A stretch of 64,000 bases of DNA. Origin: Granulicella sp. Lineage in GTDB: Bacteria; Acidobacteriota; Terriglobia; Terriglobales; Acidobacteriaceae. Both the position numbers and the translations under genes were made by a program. The stretch's first letter is position 1; the number at the start of each line of letters is the position of its first letter. The notes beneath the pieces were generated by a model. The model had not been told where the DNA came from, did not search any database, and saw only the letters and a list, made by a program, of their open reading frames with translations. Of the stretch, positions 59,010-64,000 are shown one piece after another. The DNA is taken from positions 1 to 64,000 of the forward strand of contig DAIDGQ010000045.1 in the NCBI GenBank assembly GCA_027452215.1. The letters run 5' to 3'.

Positions 59010-60403
59010 GCCGACTTCTTCTTCTTTCAGAGTGGATCGAGCGGGTGGAATCGCGCGAGACCCGGGTCGCCATCATCGGGCTTGGCTACGTTGGCCTGCC
59101 GCTGGCGCTGCTGTTTGCGAAGGCCGGCTTCCAGGTGACGGGCTTCGACATCGACGCGGCCAAGGTCGCGATGCTCAATGAGGGCCGCTCGTATATTCAT
59201 CACATTGCGCCGGAGGATCTGGCTGCAGCGAGGTCGGCGGGATTTTCTGCGACGACGGACTTCGCGCGGTTACGCGAGTGCGACGCGGTGCTGCTCTGCG
59301 TTCCAACGCCGTTGAACGCGGACCACACGCCGGACATGAGTTATATCGAGGACACGGTTCGCGCATTGGCGCCGCATACCTTCGTCGGCCAGCTGATCGT
59401 GCTGGAGAGCACGACGTGGCCGGGAACGACGACCGAACTGGTTCTGCCGGAGCTCGAGCGGCTGGGCCCCGCGGGACTGCGCGTGATGCGCGCGGCTGGA
59501 ACCCTGAACAGCGCGGACGAGGTTGACCCTTCGGCCGCGGCTGATCTTCCTCAGCCTCTTACCGGAGCGATGCTGGCATTCTCTCCCGAGCGAGAAGATC
59601 CGGGCAACACGACGACTCCTCGCCACGCGGTTCCGAAGGTGATTGGAGGAATCGACCGGAGCGCCAGCGCGGCCGCCGCGGCGCTCTACGCCACCATCTT
59701 CGACCGCACCGTGATCGTCAGTTCAACCGAAGCGGCGGAGATGACCAAGCTGCTGGAAAATATCTATCGCGGCGTAAACATTGCGCTGGTCAATGAGTTG
59801 AAGCAGCTCTGCCTGGCGATGAAGATCGACATCTGGGAGGTGATCGACGCGGCGGCGACCAAGCCGTTCGGCTTCCAGGCGTTCTATCCCGGGCCGGGCA
59901 TCGGGGGGCACTGCATCCCGGTCGACCCCTTCTACCTGAGCTGGCGGGCGAGGCAGTTCGACCGGCCGACTCGCTTTATCGAGCTGGCGGGTGAGGTGAA
60001 TGAGGCGATGCCGTCGTTCGTGGTGCAGACCGTGGAGCGGGCGCTAGAGCGAGCCGGGACCGCCCTGCGGGGAGCGTCGGTGCTGCTGCTGGGCATCGCG
60101 TACAAAAGGGACGTGGATGACCTGCGCGAGTCGCCGGCGCTGACCATCTTCTCTCTGCTGCAGCAGGCGGGAGCAGCGGTGAGCTACAACGATCCGTTCT
60201 TCGCGGAGGTGGGAGCGGGCAGGCATTACTCGATCCAGGCTCACTCCACGGCGCTGGAGCGAGCGGGAGAGTTTGACTGCGTGCTGCTGGTCACGGACCA
60301 CTCGGCGTACGATATCGCGGCGCTGGTGGCGGCCAGCAAACTGTTTGTAGACACCCGGAATGCGACGCGCGGGATGACCTCGCGAAAGATTGTGCGGTGC
60401 TAA
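59006..60403 (+). CDS. UDP-N-acetyl-D-hexosamine 6-dehydrogenase (WbpA/TviB-like)
   Basis: 465 residues. Two-domain UDP-sugar dehydrogenase: RVAIIGLGYVGLPLALLFAKAGF (NAD site), FSPEREDPGN, the central EAAEMTKLLENIYRGVNIALVNEL and the catalytic GIGGHCIPVDPFYL (Cys). REDPGN and the EMxKLLEN pattern fit the UDP-GlcNAc 6-dehydrogenase branch rather than UDP-glucose dehydrogenase. An extra stretch (RAAGTLNSADEVDPSAAADLPQP) is inserted before MLAFSPERED. ATG 59006 overlaps the epimerase's TGA. With the epimerase it provides an amino-uronate for a surface polysaccharide. Confidence 0.9.
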   Translation: MSRLLLLSEWIERVESRETRVAIIGLGYVGLPLALLFAKAGFQVTGFDIDAAKVAMLNEGRSYIHHIAPEDLAAARSAGFSATTDFARLRECDAVLLCVPTPLNADHTPDMSYIEDTVRALAPHTFVGQLIVLESTTWPGTTTELVLPELERLGPAGLRVMRAAGTLNSADEVDPSAAADLPQPLTGAMLAFSPEREDPGNTTTPRHAVPKVIGGIDRSASAAAAALYATIFDRTVIVSSTEAAEMTKLLENIYRGVNIALVNELKQLCLAMKIDIWEVIDAAATKPFGFQAFYPGPGIGGHCIPVDPFYLSWRARQFDRPTRFIELAGEVNEAMPSFVVQTVERALERAGTALRGASVLLLGIAYKRDVDDLRESPALTIFSLLQQAGAAVSYNDPFFAEVGAGRHYSIQAHSTALERAGEFDCVLLVTDHSAYDIAALVAASKLFVDTRNATRGMTSRKIVRC

Positions 60404-60457
60404 GCCGCACTGCTGACGACTGACCAGGACTGCTACACTCTTCCACAACAGACAACT

Positions 60458-60494
60458 CTAAGAAAATTGTTGGCGTCCGGAGCATTTTTCTTAG
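60458..60494. other. AT-rich inverted repeat
   Basis: CTAAGAAAA and TTTTCTTAG are perfect 9-bp arms around a 19-nt centre, between the dehydrogenase and the BNR protein. Could be a weak terminator or a binding site. Confidence 0.5.
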
Positions 60495-60547
60495 AAACAA
60501 CTTCAGAATCCCCTATTCCCCTGCGCCTTTCATCCGATAAAGGCAGT

Positions 60548-63500
60548 ATGGACCAGGGCCCAACAACCGAATCTCTGGGTACCAGCTTGCCGCCGAGTCG
60601 TTTCGCGAGCCCCCATCTCCGGATCTCAAGCCCTGTGGCCACGCTTCACAGCCAACGCCCACGGCTGCTCGCAATCTGCGCAGTGGCCGCGGGCGCCATG
60701 CTGATCGCTGGACTGGCTCCACTCCAAGCTGAGCAGCCTCTCGGAGGCCAGAGTCCGGCTCCGCGAGCACAGGCCGCCGCCTATCCCCGGAGCACGGTGA
60801 ACCTGGGAGCTGGATGGCAGCCGCTGGGGCCAGCCTCCATCACCTCAGCAACCTACAACAACCTCACAGGGCGCGTCGCCGCCATTGCTCCCGACCTGAA
60901 CGACGCGAGCGGAAACACGGTGTACGTGGGCACCACGGGCGGTGGCGTGTGGAAGTCGACCAACGCCGCGGGAGGGCTGTCCTCGGCCAGCTTCGCTCCG
61001 CTCACGGACACGCTTCCGGTCTTCAGCGCGAACGCCGGAGCCAGCGCCACGCCGTCGCTGTCAATCGGCGCGATCGCAGTGCAGCCCAGCATAAATCCGA
61101 TTGTGCTGGCGGGCACGGGCGACCCCAATGGAGCGACCGACTCGTTCTACGGCGAAGGCCTGCTGCGCTCCGCCGACGGTGGGCTGACGTGGACGCTGAT
61201 CCAAAGCTCGCAGGACGGAGCCAACGGCAAGCACTCGTTCATCGGGCTGTCGACCGCGGCCATCGCCTTCAGCGGAGCGACGCCCTCGCTGGTGGTTGCG
61301 GCGTTCAGCACATCGCCGCAGTCGGCGATTGTGAATGCGGCTACCTCCGCGTCCATCCCCGGGCTCTATTACTCCACGGACTCCGGGCAGACCTGGCAGA
61401 TGGCGACGATCTACGACGGTGCGTCGGTCGTGCAGCAGCCGCAGCCGCTGGGCACCGGAGAGGTGGGCAACGCGGCGACGTCGGTGGTGTGGGACGCGCA
61501 GCGAGGAGAGTTTTTTGCGGCGGTCCGCTCGCACGGCTACTACTCTTCGCCCGACGGCGCCATCTGGACGCGACTGCTCGTGCAGCCCGGAACGAATCTC
61601 ACGACCGCGCTCTGCCCGGTAGGACCGAACGGCAAGGGCAGCCCGAACTGCCCCATCTTCCGCGGAACGCTGGCCGTGCAGCCAGCGACGGGCGACCTCT
61701 ACGCTCTCACCGTGGACATAAACGATGTTGACCAGGGGCTGTGGCAGGACCTGTGCTCCGCTGCGTCCAACGTCTGCTCCTCGCCTGCTCCTACCTTCGC
61801 TCATCGCATCGACAACGGGGCCCTGGAGACGGGAGGAGGCAGCACCGCGATTGCGCAGGGAAGCTATACGCTCGCGCTGAACGCCGCGCCGACAGCGGGG
61901 AACGGGACGCAGCTCTATGCCGGGACGGTGGACCTTTATAGCTGCGCGATGGCTGCGGGAGCTTCAACCTGCGTGCTGCGCAATACGACCAACGCGCTGG
62001 ACGGCTGTAACGCTCCCGCACAGGTCGCGGCGGCGCAACACGCGATTGCGACCGTGGCCCAAACGAGCGGAGTTCCGCTGGTATATGTGGGCAACGACGG
62101 AGGCCTGTGGCGATCGCTGGACGGCGTCGCGGAGACGGGCAGCGTCTGCTCGTCGAGCGACAGCTCTCACTTCGATAACCTGAACGGCGCTCTGGGCTCG
62201 GGAGGCTCGCTAGCGGAGGTCGTCGGGTTTGCGCAGGATCCCACGGCACCCAACACGCTGATCGCCGGACTGGGAGTGAACGGCTCGGCGGCGACCTCGA
62301 CGGCGATCTCAACGGCCCCGACCCTGAGCGCGTGGCCGCAGCTCTCAGCGGGCGAGGGAGGCTATCCGTCGATCGATCCGAATGCTCCGGTGAACTGGCT
62401 GGTCGCCATCGGTGCGGGCGTGAACCTGGTCGCGTGCCCGCTAGGGGGCAACTGCGTTGCCGGAGACTTCGTTCCTCCTGCAACGATCAGCGCGGCCCAG
62501 GTCAACGGAGATGCCGCCCTGCTCGATGCACCGACGCTGCTGGACCCTTCGCTGACCTCCAGCCTGATCATCGGGACGTGCCGCATCTGGCGTGGAGCAG
62601 CAGCGAGCAGCTCGACCTGGTCGAACGCAAACGCGATCAGCCCGGCGTTTGGCGGCGTCACGACGCCCTGCTCGCAATACAGTGCACTGATCCGCTCGGT
62701 CGCCGCAGGTGGCCCGAACATGGTGAGCGCCAATCTGCAGAACTCCGGCTCCAAGGTCCTCTATGCCGGGTTGGCCGGCTCGCTTGACGGAGGCAACAGC
62801 AAGGCTGGACACCTGTTCGTCACCACCTCCGCGAATACCGCGACGAGCTCCACTGCCTGGACCGACGCTGCGCTCGCTCCGGTGACCAACGACATCGCGG
62901 ACGCCCACGTCTTCAATCCAGGCCACTTCGATATCTCGTCCATCGCCGTCGATCCGCACGATGCGACAGGAGCGACCGTCTATGCGACGGTGATGGGCTT
63001 CGGCGTGCCGCATATCTATCGCTCCACCAACTTCGGAGGCAGCTGGCTGAACCTCAGCGCGAACCTTCCCAATGCTCCGGCGAATGCCGTCGTCGTGGAC
63101 CCGAACGACGCGAACACGGTCTACCTCGCAATGGACAGCGGAGTCTATGTGACCCAGGCCATCACCACGTGCCCCACGACCAACTGCTGGAGCGTGCTGG
63201 GCACGGTGTTGCCCAATGCTCCAGTCGTCGCCCTGGCAGCCGCGGCCAACCTGCCCACCGGCGACGGCCGCCGCGGCATGCTGCGGGCGGCCACCTACGG
63301 CCGCGGCCTGTGGCAGACTCCTCTGCTTACGGCGAGCGTTCCCACGCAACCGGCGATCAGCCTTTCGGCGAACAGCTTCAGCTTCGCGGCACAGCAGGTC
63401 GGGACGCAGTCAGCCTCGCAGACGCTCACTCTGACCAGCAACGGCAGCGGCCCCGTCACCTTCGGCACACCTGTAATTACGGGCGACTTCACGGAGACGG

Positions 63501-64000
63501 ACAACTGCGCCGGGCAGACCGTGGCGGTCAACTCCACCTGCACGTTCAACCTCGTGTTCGCTCCCACGGCCGTCGGAAGCCGCTCGGGCCTGCTCACAAT
63601 CTACGCCAACATTCCTGGCGGCCAGGCCACGGTGGCGCTCGACGGTACGGGCACAGCGGGAGCAGCCATTGTGCTCACGCCGCTCACGCTCGCCTTTCCA
63701 GCCACGCTGGTGAACCAGACATCTGCACGGCAGATCATCACGGTCGCGAACACCGGAGGAACGGCGGCGACGCTACAGGCTCCAGTCATCCTCGGCGAGC
63801 CCGCCGACTTTACCATCAACGCGAACACCTGCACCGCGACGCTTGCTCCCTCCACGGCCTGCTCGATCTCCATTGTCTTTTCGCCGACCGCCGCCGGAGC
63901 TCGCTCGGCAACCCTCTCCATCACCGACAACAGCGGGACTCCCTCCGCGGCGACGCAGACCGCGCAACTCTCCGGCACAGGCAACGCTCCGGCGACCGAC
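60548..64000 (+). CDS. Giant BNR-propeller / choice-of-anchor D protein (3' partial)
   Basis: Not in the ORF track because no stop falls in the window; the frame is open from ATG 60548 to the end (1151 codons). An N-terminal anchor (LLAICAVAAGAMLIAGLAPLQA) follows about 40 basic/hydrophilic residues. BNR/sortilin-like repeats dominate: LLRSADGGLTWTLI, LYYSTDSGQTWQMA, YYSSPDGAIWTRLL, IYRSTNFGGSWLNLS, with many Gly/Asn loops and scattered Cys. From about residue 936 come two choice-of-anchor-D (ASPM-SPD2-Hydin-like) domains (SFSFAAQQVGTQSASQTLTL, LTLAFPATLVNQTSARQIITV). Probably an exported surface protein; ligand unknown. ORFs at 60814, 61791 and 62441 are shadows. Confidence 0.85.
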   Translation, partial: MDQGPTTESLGTSLPPSRFASPHLRISSPVATLHSQRPRLLAICAVAAGAMLIAGLAPLQAEQPLGGQSPAPRAQAAAYPRSTVNLGAGWQPLGPASITSATYNNLTGRVAAIAPDLNDASGNTVYVGTTGGGVWKSTNAAGGLSSASFAPLTDTLPVFSANAGASATPSLSIGAIAVQPSINPIVLAGTGDPNGATDSFYGEGLLRSADGGLTWTLIQSSQDGANGKHSFIGLSTAAIAFSGATPSLVVAAFSTSPQSAIVNAATSASIPGLYYSTDSGQTWQMATIYDGASVVQQPQPLGTGEVGNAATSVVWDAQRGEFFAAVRSHGYYSSPDGAIWTRLLVQPGTNLTTALCPVGPNGKGSPNCPIFRGTLAVQPATGDLYALTVDINDVDQGLWQDLCSAASNVCSSPAPTFAHRIDNGALETGGGSTAIAQGSYTLALNAAPTAGNGTQLYAGTVDLYSCAMAAGASTCVLRNTTNALDGCNAPAQVAAAQHAIATVAQTSGVPLVYVGNDGGLWRSLDGVAETGSVCSSSDSSHFDNLNGALGSGGSLAEVVGFAQDPTAPNTLIAGLGVNGSAATSTAISTAPTLSAWPQLSAGEGGYPSIDPNAPVNWLVAIGAGVNLVACPLGGNCVAGDFVPPATISAAQVNGDAALLDAPTLLDPSLTSSLIIGTCRIWRGAAASSSTWSNANAISPAFGGVTTPCSQYSALIRSVAAGGPNMVSANLQNSGSKVLYAGLAGSLDGGNSKAGHLFVTTSANTATSSTAWTDAALAPVTNDIADAHVFNPGHFDISSIAVDPHDATGATVYATVMGFGVPHIYRSTNFGGSWLNLSANLPNAPANAVVVDPNDANTVYLAMDSGVYVTQAITTCPTTNCWSVLGTVLPNAPVVALAAAANLPTGDGRRGMLRAATYGRGLWQTPLLTASVPTQPAISLSANSFSFAAQQVGTQSASQTLTLTSNGSGPVTFGTPVITGDFTETDNCAGQTVAVNSTCTFNLVFAPTAVGSRSGLLTIYANIPGGQATVALDGTGTAGAAIVLTPLTLAFPATLVNQTSARQIITVANTGGTAATLQAPVILGEPADFTINANTCTATLAPSTACSISIVFSPTAAGARSATLSITDNSGTPSAATQTAQLSGTGNAPATD

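Noticed and set aside
60814-63349. ORFs 60814-61731 (+), 61791-62483 (-) and 62441-63349 (-)
   Set aside because: Shadows of the long frame that opens at ATG 60548 and runs to the window end with intact BNR repeats.
1-64000. tRNA or rRNA genes, IS elements
   Set aside because: No T-loop-like GGTTCRANTCC with matching acceptor stem was noticed, no transposase-like protein in the track; a dedicated tRNA scan was not possible.

Overview
The window looks like chromosomal DNA of a GC-rich Acidobacteriota, most likely class Terriglobia (Acidobacteriaceae type). This is an inference from the gene content: a YXWGXW/poly-Gln protein, DUF3857-transglutaminase-TPR protein, large Ig-like/NHL lipoproteins, a choice-of-anchor-D protein, GH89, and many short intergenic repeats. 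No rRNA, tRNA, IS element, prophage or CRISPR array was recognised.

Layout. 0-3 kb: end of a Gln-rich YXWGXW protein, an Nramp metal transporter and a small exported protein. 3-8 kb: a minus-strand run of two polytopic glycosyltransferases, an NAD-dependent epimerase and dUTPase. 8-12 kb: ribosomal proteins L21, L27 and S21 with a flavin reductase, an MBL-fold hydrolase and a zinc-ribbon protein. 12-18 kb: gamma carbonic anhydrase, a giant DUF3857/transglutaminase/TPR protein, and an ECF sigma factor with a putative anti-sigma factor. 18-23 kb: hisS (with a striking low-GC in-frame insertion), aspS and a VOC protein. 23-27 kb: a GH89 alpha-N-acetylglucosaminidase followed by a heparan-alpha-glucosaminide N-acetyltransferase-like membrane enzyme, with repeat modules on both sides of the second gene. 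27-29.5 kb: DUF4126 protein and an S10 peptidase. 29.5-46.3 kb: two paralogous Ig/NHL lipoproteins, an MFS pump with a divergent TetR regulator, and exported peptidases (S9A, S10, S9, DUF885). 46-55 kb: GlgA-like glycosyltransferase, transaldolase, two membrane glycosyltransferases and the HslUV protease. 55-64 kb: aldo/keto reductase, carboxypeptidase-regulatory-like protein, CPBP protease, a WbpP/TviC-like epimerase with a WbpA/TviB-like dehydrogenase, and a very large BNR/choice-of-anchor-D protein running off the right end. That last gene is missing from the ORF track because it has no stop in the window.

How the parts fit. Three themes recur: surface or lipid glycosylation (GT39/GT2-type enzymes, UDP-HexNAcA synthesis), exported peptide and glycan breakdown (five secreted peptidases, GH89 plus acetyltransferase), and envelope proteins built from repeats. 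The most unusual features are: the HisRS insertion; the GH89/HGSNAT-like pair, which mirrors two consecutive lysosomal heparan-sulfate steps; 31-nt intercistronic repeats that supply stop codons and sit at Shine-Dalgarno positions; a set of TANNNT boxes 5-8 nt upstream of start codons that suggests leaderless transcription; and an abrupt strand-composition (GC-skew) reversal at about 29.6 kb.
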